In this document: positions 49,601 to 60,605 of the stretch, piece after piece | Layout of the letters: each line of letters starts with the position of its first letter | Numbering within the stretch: the stretch's first letter is position 1 | Assembly: GCF_036711975.1 (NCBI RefSeq) | Contig: NC_091971.1 | Coordinates: 2,239,501 to 2,303,500 of the forward strand | DNA from: Onthophagus taurus | Taxonomy: Eukaryota; Arthropoda; Insecta; Coleoptera; Scarabaeidae | Length of the DNA stretch: 64,000 nt | Reading direction: 5' to 3' | The notes under the pieces: model-generated | Seen by the model: the letters and a program-made list of their open reading frames with translations, nothing else | Told to the model about the DNA's origin: nothing | Databases searched by the model: none | Translations under genes and position numbers: made by a program

Positions 49601-52600
49601 TCATTTGAAGCGAAAGAATTTGGACTTATTGTAACCGATTTTAAGTTTGTGTTAAAAAGATCAGATTTTTCAGTTGATGATGTCAAAAATAATTTTGGAT
49701 TAATTGTTGTTGTTGATGTAGTTGAACTTGTAGGAGTTGATGATCTTGAAATTATTGGAGTTGTTGAAGTTGAAATAATTTTATCTGATTTAATTAAATC
49801 TGGATTAATTGTTGGATTAATCTTTTTTAATTCTTCTCTGGGGGGTAATTTAATCTCCCCGGCTTTAATTTTTTTTAAAATCGAATCAACATCGACCGAT
49901 TTATCGGAATCGTTTCCTTTAACACCTTGAACTTTGAAGCTGCCATCGTTTTGTTCTTCCAAAAGCACGAAAGTGACTTGTTTTTGATCTGGTAAACCTT
50001 GAATAGCTTCCAAACCAGCTTTTCCTTCCTTTAAAATTTGGAAATTATCCACACCTAAATCGTTAATTATTTGTTTAATCGGCGGTTTTGATGTTGTTGT
50101 TTGCTGAACGGAAATCGTCGAGGGTTTCGCTGATAAATCAAATTCCTTAACTAAACTCGACAAATCAGATCCGGCTTCGATTTTTTTCGCATCCGGAATT
50201 ACTAAATTCGGATCAGTCGTGCGAATAATCTCAATTTTTTGCCCATTTGGTAATGATATTTCCCTCGATGTGATATTTTTACCAATTTCTTGACCCCCTT
50301 CGCTTATTGCCAATTTTAATTGGGCGATTAAATCATCTTTACCGATTTGTTGGGTTTTATATTGAGTTTTTAATTTGTTTAGGTCATCCAAAGATTTTAT
50401 TTGGGTTACTTTTGGAATCACTGTGGGTCTAAAACTTTGAGTTTGACTCGATAAAAATATTTCAGCACTATTTTTTAGGTTCAATATCTTTCCTTGTCGA
50501 GAATCCGAATCAATTTTAATTTTTTCTTTAATTTCATCTTCATCGATTTCAATTTCTTCGTCTTCTTCTTCTTGGATGGGTTTTATTGTTGTTGTTGTAG
50601 TCGTGGTTGTTGTTGTGGTTGTGGTTGGGTGTTCCTCGTAATATTTCTTAACCGCCAATTCGAATAAATCTCTTTCTTCGGGATAAATATATCTCGGATT
50701 ATTTTGCCTGTAACGATAAATTTGATTCCTCGTTGGTTTATACAGTTTTTGATACAATTTTTTCTTCTCATCCTGTTGTTTCTTCAAAAATTCCTCATGA
50801 TCCGCTTGAGCTTTCTCCAAAGCTTTGTTGTATTGCTTTTCAACAAATTGATTATGCTTCTCAATTATGCTTTGTTTATCATGCAACTCCTTTAATCGCT
50901 GTTTTTCTTTTTCAGGATCAATCGTAGGTTGTGGAATAGCTGTTGGTCGATTTATTTCATCACCACTCAATAAAAATTGATTATTATTAAACGATGATGG
51001 TCTAAAAGCGGTTTGGGTATGGTGTTGTTGCACTTTTTGGCGTAATTCCGGTGTGGGAATCGTTGAAAATGGTGGTTGTAATTGCTGACGAATCTGTTGT
51101 TGTTGTTGCAAATATTGTTGTTGTAAAAAGTGATTTTCAGGGGATGATTGAGGTAAAAAATTGTGTTGGGCCGCAAATCGGTGCTGGTGTTGTTGAATAT
51201 CGCTTAAAATGTGGCTCTGTTGAACCGGAGATAAATGTTGAGGTTCATTAAACTATTGAACAAAAAAGAAAGATATAATCTCTAGATTACCTTTAGAAAG
51301 TGGTTCGTTTTTTAAAAGAGATGATGATTGAGATTCAAGGAAATAAAATTGGATTGGGAATGTGAACGTTTTCTGTGTGTAACTTCGATGTATATTTAGC
51401 GATTGTTCGCTAAGAAAACGAGGTTTGTGAAGGCATCTCGCATTTACAAAACTTGTAATGTAATTATTACGTAATCGCGTTTTAACTTTTCATTTAAGCT
51501 TAAAATCTATCTTAGAAAGGTAACCAGTTCATGCACAAATATTTTTTTTGCATCGAAACCCAAGTATTTACATTTTACGCCGAGAAAATTTCTTCGTAAA
51601 GCTGAAACGATGAAAAGAAAGAAAAAACACGATGACGTGAGTGGAGAAAGTAACAAATCTCACTTCTCTCTTCGGTATGTGTGGGTCAAAAGATGCTGCG
51701 TTCAGAAGATTCACTTGACCTTGAGACCTTTAAACAACGATTTCTCTAAAACACTCTGTTAAAATAAACATTCTTAATAATTTTTATAAAAAATTATTGC
51801 TACTAATAAATATATGCTGCCATCTATCGCTTTTAATTTGATTTGAATTCGAAATGAAGTTAGAATCAAACTTAAATTTGGATTAATTTGTTTATGATCG
51901 TTATTAAATTTAGTTTCTAAATAAAATTTTAAATAATTTACATAGTTAACAATAAATTAATGCAATAAAAGATAAATTTTTATAAATTCGGCGTAGTGTA
52001 ACTCACTTCACTTTATTTATGGTATGTTGTTATCTGGTTGTCATTCAATAAATGTCAATTAAATGTCATTTAAAAATATAAACTTTTAAATAGGAATATT
52101 TAGTTAAAAATTATTTTAAGAAACCTAAATTTCTTCTAAATATAATTATAATTAATATTTTTAGCATTAATTGAAATCAGTTAGAATAAATATTTTTTAT
52201 AAAACGTTATCAATTAAAATATGCTGCCATCTATCGCTTTTAATTTGATTTGAATTCCAAATGAAGTTAGTTTATTATCAAATTTAATTCTTTTGTATTA
52301 ATTTATTTATAATCGTAATTAAATTTAGTTTTTAAATAAAACTTTAAATAATTTAGATATATAACAATAAAATTAAAATAATAAAAGTTATATTTTAGAT
52401 TGGGTGTAATGTACCTTACTTCAGTTTTATTATAATTCAGTAAATGTCAGTTTAGACGTCATTTAAAATTATAACATTTTCTTTAAAAATTAAAAAGAGA
52501 CTCTTAAATATGAAAAAAAGCTATTTTAATCCATTTTGTCCTTCGCCGACAACAAAAGGACCAACGTAACTCATTGTCAAAAACGTTCCCAACGCTACAA

Positions 52601-52979
52601 AGTCGAGAGCAAAGATTGCGTCTTTTTGCTGTTATTTCGTTACTCGAAGGAACGTTTGGGAAAAACGTCTTGAGGATTGCTCAACGATGAACCAGATTTA
52701 TAGCTTGCAAAGAAAAATTCATCGTCGTCTTTCTTACCTTTCACATTATCCACCTGTTCTTAACTTAAAATTTAGAATTGCCAGAATCAAAAATGAGGTG
52801 ATGAGGAATTTTTGTGATTTGGAATAAGATTAGAAGAAGATGGTAAAAAAATTAAAGGAGGTTAAAAAATGGAATTGTTTTGCTTTTACCTGAAGGGTCT
52901 GTCCACCGAATATCTGCGCAAACGCATGGTGAAGATACAGAACCAGGAGAACATGAAGAGTGAAGAAAAGTCGTTTCAT
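46602..52979 (-). CDS. Secreted Gln/Thr-rich protein with two FAS1 domains
   Basis: Six exons on the minus strand (52979-52890, 51252-49126, 49074-48937, 47953-47752, 47692-47477, 46690-46602) encode 953 residues. Exon 1 is a signal peptide (MKRLFFTLHVLLVLYLHHAF) and exon 2 is 2.1 kb. The first 60 residues after the signal are Gln/His-rich. A charged coiled-coil stretch, a run of 13 threonines, an acidic patch and a long Ser/Thr-rich mucin-like region follow. The C-terminal 280 residues form two FAS1 (fasciclin/periostin-type) domains: GLDTILNETGPYTLFAPNDK...LLLHHVIPG and TLTIFAPTDRAFSVLP...ELVLRHTIPG, with NGVVHAIDYLL at the end. FAS1 domains mediate extracellular adhesion. I know no named Drosophila orthologue; a cuticle or matrix role is inference. 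Confidence 0.9.
47954..48936. other. Long intron of the FAS1 gene with inverted 14-mer pair
   Basis: Coding sequence is absent. ATAGATGGCGGTAA (48350-48363) and its exact inverse TTACCGCCATCTAT (48515-48528) lie 151 bp apart. The stretch around 48530-48760 is distantly like the duplicated block at 51.8 and 52.2 kb. Confidence 0.6.
51785..52025. repeat. Tandemly duplicated block in FAS1-gene intron 1, copy 1
   Basis: TATGCTGCCATCTATCGCTT followed by TTAATTTGATTTGAATTCGA and GAAGTTAG, up to ...TAACTCACTTCACTTTATT. A second copy lies at about 52200-52440. Confidence 0.85.
52200..52440. repeat. Tandemly duplicated block in FAS1-gene intron 1, copy 2
   Basis: It is the same block as 51785-52025 with scattered differences (for example GAATTCCAAATGAAGTTAG). 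The period is about 410 bp. Confidence 0.85.
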
Positions 52980-53554
52980 AGTCGCTGTTGGTAACGCGCG
53001 AAGAAAGGCACACTTTCAACTTCTTCTTCTTCACAAGACTGAACTGAAGAGATTGTCTTTCACGTTTAACTAAAACTACTGCGGTTTCTTCTTGTTGTTC
53101 GCGACGATGAAGAAGAGAGGACGGTCGCAAAACTTTCCTTTTGAACGGGTCCTCCCGCTAAGCTTAAATAAAACCTTTTACCCCCTCCTTTTTATCCTAA
53201 ACGAATTCATTAGGATTCATTTTGAAGAAGAATAGAAAAGAAAAAAATTTGGCTACGCCTTAACTTCCTTATTTTATTATAAATCGTTAAGATTGGTTTC
53301 TCTTTAATTTACATGATTTATTTTAAACTCTCCGTTATAAAGAAAATAAAAAAAAAAGTTTGATGTGGTACTTTCTTTCTTCAAAGATAAGTGATAATTT
53401 TTAATGTCAATAATAATAATAATTGTACAAAAAAAGGTTTAACCTACTTTACGTAATGAAAAATAGAAAAGTAAATCAATCACATTCAATTTAATTTTAT
53501 AGATATTGGAGAAATCACAAAGTGAATAAAAAAAATAATAAAATAAGTAATAAT
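52980..53554. promoter_or_regulatory. FAS1-gene promoter and tektin 3' UTR
   Basis: These 575 bp lie between the FAS1 start and the tektin stop, both on the minus strand. Part next to the FAS1 start is GC-richer (53000-53160) and would be the 5' UTR and promoter. No other gene is seen. Confidence 0.4.
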
Positions 53555-56128
53555 TTATGAATTTCCTGTGAGAGCATTTGCAGATGGGAAATGAGTGCGA
53601 ACAAGTTGAGTTCGATCACGATCGATCTCCAATGTTTTCCTTTTCAACATAATCTCCTTTTCCAAATCACTCCTAGCCTTCATTAATTTTGACTGCGACT
53701 CTTGCGCTTGAGTTAACTGCGATCTTAAGGCGGCAACATTTTCAGCAATCATCTTAACTTCCTCGACCAGTCCAAACTGTGGAACATCCCGACAATTTTC
53801 AACACGCGGTCGTTCATTTCTATTGGCCAATCTAGTTTGGGCCTTCTTCATGGGTATATCCATTCTTCTTATAGCATCGCGACAATCTTTGATGATACTT
53901 TCAACGTCTGCCAAACGTTGAAGAACTTTTTTCAAATCATTTTCTAATCGAATACGAATTTCTTCCGTGCAAGCTATTCGCCTTGATAAAGCCGCTTCAA
54001 CTTTATCAGCTTGAGAACGAAGATCGCGAGCTGCATTGAGAAGAATCGCCGATAATGTACCACGTAACGCAACCGATCTTTGTCTTGTTGCTTCAGATTC
54101 TTGAAGAGTTTCTCTTGTAAATGTTTCCCAATGATCAGCTGATGATTGACTAAAACAATTAAGATTAATTAAGCATTAAGATTAATTTGATGGGTTTACT
54201 TGTCAGGAAATCGAACAGCTCCTGGTTTAAATAACATCATATTAGATTTATTGTTTAAAGCTACGTTGATTACTTCAGTTTCATGAGCTTGCTTTTTATC
54301 GCTCCAATCGTATTCTAAACGTTGTTTAGCTGTTTTATCTTCTAATAATTGCTTTTCAACGTCTTTGAGAGTTTTTTCAAATGTTAAACGTATCTCGGCT
54401 GTTAGTGCCATTTCTTTAATCAGTTCTTCTTCAACTTCATCTCTGACAAGTTCAGGATCTAATCGTCCACTTCTTCTTTCAATACATTCTCCGGCTAAAA
54501 TTAATAAAAAAACATTAATAAGTTTTATTATTAAAAAAATATTTTTTAATACAAATAGCTTCTGGTAGCATTAAAACAGCCGAAGCTGATTTAAGCCTTC
54601 GCCTTTCGCTTTCCATTAATGCAATTTCTTCCATAGCCGCACCAATGGACCTTTCAAGTTCGCATTTCCATCTAAACACTTCTTGTTCGCGAAGTTTTAG
54701 TCGTGTTGTGGAATCTTCTTGGTTTTTGTCGGTGTCAGCGCGAGTTTTTTCCAAGCATTGTCTTCCGTTGAATTCGATTAGGTTTGCACGGTGTAATTCA
54801 TCGTGGGTTCTATCTAAAATTTCTTTATTATGCGTTCTCCATTCACCCACACTAAGTCTTGTTATTGAATATTTATCAACAATAGGTCGAGTTCCGGTAA
54901 GATCAGCTAATGGCCCCCAATCAAGTCTTCCAGTTGCCCAAGGGCCTAAATTTCCCCATTCAGGTTTTATGGCAATTTGATCTTCCGGCTGGGGGAGATA
55001 ACAAGGTGGTTTTCCCAGTTGACTCACATCAACTGGTCGTAATTCGTTTGGAACTGGTGGTTTTGAGTGAGGATCTTGATTTAATGGTGTACAATCGTCT
55101 GGTGGGCCCATTTTTTCTTCACAAGGACACGGAACTTTAGAGTCCCTATAATTTTTTAAGATTCCCTTTAAAGGTTTATCAGAAGAATTTGGAGAATTTG
55201 GTTGTTGTTGATGAGGACTCATTTGTTGTGGTTGTTGTTCCGCAGCCGCTTGAGCTTGATCGGCTAAAGCACTAATATCAACTTTTAAATTCCTAAAATA
55301 ACAGCAAATAGATTAAATTAAACAATTTTTATTTATTAAAATCGTTTGTGCGAGAAAACTTCATGTTATTAAATTAAACGAACTTCATAGCTAATCATAG
55401 ATGATTATGATTGTGACAGGTTGTCATTTAAAACGATATAAAGGTTATAACGTTCAAGGTCATCTTAAAGATTTGTGTTTAATTTTTAAATTTCTAAAAT
55501 AAAAATATGTAACTAAGTTAAAACATAAAAATTTTTTTAAAACGTTAAATAAAATTATTTTTGTTTATAAAAATCGTTTATGCGAGAAAACTTCATATTA
55601 TTAAATTAAACGAACTTCATATCTAACCAAAGACGATTATGACAGCTGTCATCGAAAACGATATATAGGTTAATTTTTTAATAAATTTAAAAAAATCTTA
55701 CACTGGTCTTGAATCTGTTACATTTTCTGGACAAATTTTCCCCGCTTTTTCATTCAGACCACGAATATTTTCTTTTAAACTATATTGTGTTTCTGGACAC
55801 GGAGGTTCCGATGCATTTGCAACTTTGGGCGGGCTACACGAGCAATCGTCATGGGCAATTGGTACCGGGGGATGTCGAAGATCCGGATGTTCGTAAGTTG
55901 AGGGAACTCCCAGAGCGTGATCTTGCAACGTGACGTGCTTATCGTTGAGAATTTCTGGTTTCGGAATAGTGTTCTCGTGCAAATAGTCGCCCCCCTGCTG
56001 TTTCGCCTAAAAGGAATCGATTATTTTTTGCTTAATTTTGAACTAAGAGGTCATCATTAGCTTACGACAGCGTCGAACTTTCCCAGATACTTGCAAGGCC
56101 CACACTCCCTGGTTGGATACTCTGCCAT
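53555..56128 (-). CDS. Tektin with extended N-terminus
   Basis: Five exons on the minus strand (56128-56066, 56006-55702, 55292-54553, 54494-54200, 54149-53555) encode 665 residues. Tektins are coiled-coil filaments inside the doublet microtubules of cilia and sperm flagella. The tektin domain fills about residues 265-655 (SVGEWRTHNKEILDRTHDEL ... EYDWSDKKQAH ... ) and ends with the diagnostic loop RPRVENCRD, a variant of the family's RPNVELCRD. Usual tektins are about 430 residues. This one carries some 230 extra residues rich in Pro, Cys and Gln (PPCPETQ, HDDCSCSPP, KVPCPCEE, AEQQPQQMSPHQQQP). I cannot assign it to a numbered paralogue. The frame stays open through all joins, so the extension is real unless there are alternative starts. 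Confidence 0.9.
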
Positions 56129-56824
56129 AAATTCGTTTTATATACAGAAAAGAAGAGAAAGGGTAAAATTAGTTGTTTGATCGATTGAAATTGATTAAAC
56201 AAACATAAACGGGGTTGAAAATTCTCGTTTTATTTCGTTTCATAGCAACTATCTTGTCAGTTATGTCTAAAATTGATTAAAAAGAAATTTAATTCTATCA
56301 AATTCTTTTAATTGCAGGTATTTTTAGATGCAGCATTTTCCCACAATACAAATTACAAAGAAAACAATAATAATTTATAAATGTTTTTAATGACTTATTC
56401 TTTTAATAACATATAATTAGTATGTTTAGTCTATTATATACAAGAATTTCTAATTGTCTACTGGTCTTTTGTTAGCACAAAAAGAACGTGACTAATTAAA
56501 GTTTAATTTAAACTTGGGATTATATTTGTAAAGAATGATTTGAAAGTGGCTACAAATTATGTAAAATGAAGACCCATTTCTCAATCCTCCGTACACACAT
56601 TCTTACGCAATTAAACTAACGCAGTGGCCAATATTGGTTTAGAAAACCAGATGGTCACTCAGCAAGTCTTAAAAATAATCTAAATGTTTAAAATAAGTTG
56701 TGCCACCTAACAAATAAATCTTGCACTAATATTGGATTTAAATGACTTTACAGTTTCCTGTAATTTTAACCAACTTGGTCGATGTGTACAACAACAAAAA
56801 ATTCCAACCCAATTAAAGCGAAAA
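56129..56824. promoter_or_regulatory. Divergent promoter region, tektin / Vps52
   Basis: It contains 696 bp between two divergent starts. A possible acceptor (GACTTTACAG, ending 56751) suggests Vps52 may have a spliced 5' UTR. No TATA box stands out. Confidence 0.4.
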
Positions 56825-58983
56825 ATGAGTAAATTAACCGGATTTTTAGAAAATCCCAATGCAAAATTAGAAGAAAACCTCGAAGATGATGTTGTACAAG
56901 ATATTTTAAAAACAGGTACTGACTTAAGACATTATTCCAGGCAAATAGAGAAAGAATTGAAACAAGTCGAGAATAAATCCATACAAGATTACATTAAAGA
57001 GAGCCAAAACATAGCAAATCTTCACGGACAGATTTCGGCATGTGATCAAATCCTTGAACGAATGGAAAACATGTTATTGGGTTTTCAAAATGATTTAGGA
57101 AGCATAAGTAGCGAAATATTGTCCTTACAAAAGAAATCGATCAGTATGAGTCAAGAATTAAGTAATCGACAAGCTATTAGAGGACAATTAAGTCAATTTA
57201 TTGACGATATAACCGTACCTGAATCTTTAATATCAGGAATTATGGAAACTCCGGTTACTGATAAAGATTTCTTGACACATTTACAAGTATTAAATCATAA
57301 AATCAGTTTTGTTAAAGAACAAAGCTTTAAAGAATCGAAATCTTGCACGGACGTTAAGGACATTTTAGAAAAACTCAAAATCAAGGCAATGTCTAAAATA
57401 AGAACGTATTTACTCGAACAAGTTTACAAGTTTCGAAAACCAATGGCAAATTACCAAATGCCCCAAAACGCTATGTTAAAGAATAAATTTTTCTTCGAGT
57501 TTATTTTATCAAATGAAAGAAATGTAGCTCAAGAAATTTCTAATGAATACGTCGATACAATGAGCAAAGTTTACTTTTCTTATTTTAAATCATATTCAGG
57601 AAGAATTATGAAATTGCAATTTGAAGAAACTGCAACTAAGGAAGATTTAATGGGTATTGAAGATACTGCGAATAGAGGGTTGTTTCATAAAAGTAGTTTA
57701 AAACATAAAGGAACTGTTTTTACAATTGGGAATAGAGGTGATGTTTTAGCACAACAATTAGAAGCACCGATTATTGTTCCACATGTACAATCGAAAACAA
57801 GGGTTATTAAGAAATATCAATTAGTTAATATTAATTAATAATATATCCTTTTTTAGTATTACTATGAGGCTTTATTTCGTAGTGAACAATACGCTTTAGT
57901 GGATAATGCTTGTCGGGAGTACTTATTTGTGAGCGAATTTTTTATGGTGAGGGGCCAAGCTGCTTTAGGAATATTCAATCAAATAATGGGAAAAACTTTA
58001 CAGCTTTTAACAGTTGAGTTATTTTAATTAAATAAAAATAACATCCTTTACTTTTATTTATTTTAGAAAAATTTAGAAGCTTTTGTATCAGATTGTTATG
58101 ACACAATAGCATTATTTTTATGTTTCCATTTAATACTTCGTTACCAATTAATGTGTCATAAAAGATGCGTCCCTGCTTTAGATAAATATTGGGAATATCT
58201 CCAAGGAATCATTTTACCCAGATTTGAAAGTGTTTTTCGCTTAAATATCGGAAGTATTAGAGATTGTGATCCATCTAAATTTAACAGAGAAATGGGGCCA
58301 CATTATGTACGTTATTAAAATAATTTTAAAACTAAAATAATTATTTTTTAACTTAGATTACAAGAAGATACGCTGAATTTAGTGCTGCATTAGTAGGAAT
58401 AAGTGAAAATTTCCCCAATGAATTAGTAAACAGACTTTTAGCTGAGCTTCAAGAAGAAGTGGAATTATTTATATTACGAATGGCGGGGATTTTTCCACAA
58501 CGAAAAGAGCAATTAATTTTTTTAATCAACAATTACGACATGGTTTTAAATATAATAATGGAACGAACGCGAGATAATTCGAAAGAAGCGGAGTCGTTTC
58601 GGGCTCGTTTGTCCACGAAAAGTTCCGAATACGTCGAAGAGATTTTAAGCCCTCATTTCGGCGAAATGATGCAATTCGTTAAAGAATGCGAAAGAAATCA
58701 GGAAAAAAATGTGCAAGATCCAAAAAGAATCGAATCAAAAGCGATCATTTTGGTACAAAATTTCTCGTCAAATTGGAAAAAATCACTTGAAGAATTAAAC
58801 AGAGAGGTTTTGTTATCGTTTCCAAATTTAGTTACTGGTTCTGGTTTATTACAGTTAGCTTTAACACAACTTGTACAGTATTATCATAGATTTCATAAAT
58901 TGTTAAGTCCTAATTTAAAAACTCAATTGACTAACATTCATCATATTATGATTGAAATGAAAAAATATAAAACTAATTATTAA
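56825..58983 (+). CDS. Vps52: Vacuolar protein sorting-associated protein 52
   Basis: Four exons (56825-57802, 57857-58012, 58067-58306, 58357-58983) encode 666 residues (human 723). Vps52 is a core subunit of the GARP and EARP tethering complexes, which capture endosome-derived vesicles at the trans-Golgi and recycling endosomes. Diagnostic segments are TGTDLRHYSRQIEKEL, ENIANLHGQI-like SQNIANLHGQISACD, VYKFRKPMANYQMPQ, EALFRSEQYALVDNACREY and ITRRYAEFSAALV. The start is the first ATG in the frame (MSKLTGFLENPNAK), giving a shorter N-terminus than human; upstream codons remain open but lack an ATG. The first donor is ambiguous: AGG|GTTATT at 57803 restores the conserved R-Y junction, while TTA|GTTAAT 21 nt later also keeps phase. 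Confidence 0.93.
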
Positions 58984-59119
58984 AAAATTATTGCAAAAAC
59001 ATAATTCGTTTTTTTTTAACACAAATATGCTACAAATATCAGTTAGATGGAGTGATCTTTTCACTGCCTTTAACACTTCTGTGTTATAGACTTATCAAGA
59101 AAGTTATTCAGATCCTTTT
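58984..59119 (+). other. Vps52 3' flank, left direct repeat of the satellite
   Basis: TTATTGCAAAAACATAATTC and GCTACAAATATCA (58987-59062) recur in related form at 60700-60772 on the other side of the satellite array. They are best read as a duplicated flank. Confidence 0.65.
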
Positions 59120-60605
59120 CACACTTTCAAGTATGTATCTTTAAGAATCGTTGATTTAATTTGACATTTGTTAAAAGTGAGGTTAATTAAATAAATGTTT
59201 GCTCTCTAAAGAATATAACTTTTAGAGCTTATAAAAGAACGTTTGAGCTTAGGTTGTATCAAATTTTAAGCTTCCGTGGTATATAATTCATTTGCTATAT
59301 TGTTTTATAATCGCCGATGTGATTTGACGTTTGTTGAAAGTGAGGTTAGAAAAAAAAATATTAATCTTCGAAACGGTGAGAATTTAAAGAATATAACTTT
59401 TAAGCTCTAAAAGGAACATTTGAGGTTAAGTTGTAGCAAATTCTAAGCTTTCGTGGTGTATAATTTATTTGATATAGTATTTTAAAAACCGCCTTTTTAA
59501 ATTGACGTTTGTTGAAAGTGAGGTTAAAGCAAAAAATTATTTTCTTCGAAACGATAAGGATTTAAAAAATACAACTTCTTAAGCTTATAAAAGTCCATTT
59601 GAGGTTATCTAATACCAAAATTTAAGTTTCCAGAATGGATAATTCATTTGATATATCTTTTTGAAAATCGCCGATGTAATTTGACATTTGTTGAAAGTGA
59701 GGTTAAAGAAAAAAATTATTTTCTTCGAAATGGTAAGGATTTAAACAATATAACTTTTAAACGCTAAAACGAACATTTGAGGTTAAGTTGTACCAAATTC
59801 TAAGCTTCCGTGGTAAATAATTTATTTGGTATAGTTTTAAAAACAGCCTTTTTAAATTGACGTTTGTTGAAAGTGAGGTTAAAGCAAAAAATTATTTTCT
59901 TCGAAACGATGAAGATTTAAAGAATACAACTTCTTGAGCTTATAAAAGACCATTTGAGGTTATCTAATACCAAAATTTAAGTTTCCAGAATGGATAATTC
60001 ATTTGATATATCTTTTTGAAAATCGCCGATGTAATTTGACATTTGTTGAAAGTGAGGTTAAAGAAAAAAATTATTTTCTTCGAAATGGTAAGGATTTAAA
60101 CAATATAACTTTTAAACGCTAAAACGAACATTTGAGGTTAAGTTGTACCAAATTCTAAGCTTCCGTGGTATATAATTTATTTGGTATAGTTTTAAAAACC
60201 GCCTTTTTAAATTGACGTTTGTTGAAAGTGAGGTTAAAGCAAAAAATTATTTTCTTCGAAACGATGAAGATTTAAAGAATACAACTTCTTGGGCTTATAA
60301 AAGACATTTGAGCTTATCTTATACCAAAATTTAAGTTTCCAGAGTGGATAATTCATTTGATATATTTTTCTGAAAATCGCCGATGTAATTTGACATTTGT
60401 TGGTAGTGAGGTTAAAGAAAAAAATTATTTTCTTCGAAATGGTGAGGAATTAAAGAATATAACTTCTAGAGCTTATAAAAGATCATTTGAGGATACATTA
60501 TACCAAAATTTAAGTTTCCAGAATAGATAATTCATTTGATATATCTTTTTGAAAATCGTCAATGTAATTTGACATTTGTTGAATGTGGGGTTGAAGAAAA
60601 AAATT
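59120..60605. repeat. About 178-bp satellite array with alternating (dimeric) units
   Basis: TTGACRTTTGTTGAAAGTGA recurs at about 59160, 59323, 59502, 59680, 59858, 60038, 60214, 60390 and 60570. The first interval is about 163 bp and the later ones 176-180 bp. Two unit types alternate in the centre: one with AAAATCGCCGATGTAATTTG before the box, the other with ACCGCCTTTTTAAATTGACG. They make a higher-order period of about 356 bp. Units also share GTTTCCAGAATGGATAATTC or TAAGCTTCCGTGGTATATAA. End units are more diverged than central ones. Confidence 0.93.

Noticed and set aside
49592-49930. 112-residue plus-strand frame inside the FAS1 gene
   Set aside because: It is the antisense of a low-complexity Ser/Thr-rich stretch, and the Val/Asp repeats are a by-product of that.
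51111-51251. Separate start for the FAS1 gene at MQQQQQIRQ
   Set aside because: This codon is TTG, and the frame runs further upstream to a good acceptor at 51253-51254, joining the signal-peptide exon in phase.
56732-56824. Upstream extension of Vps52 beginning MDLNDFTVSC
   Set aside because: The codon there is TTG, not ATG. The first ATG in the frame is at 56825, and the added residues do not resemble the Vps52 N-terminus.
59120-60605. A gene family or non-coding RNA cluster in the 178-bp units
   Set aside because: There are no conserved frames or RNA-gene promoter boxes. The units diverge like satellite DNA.
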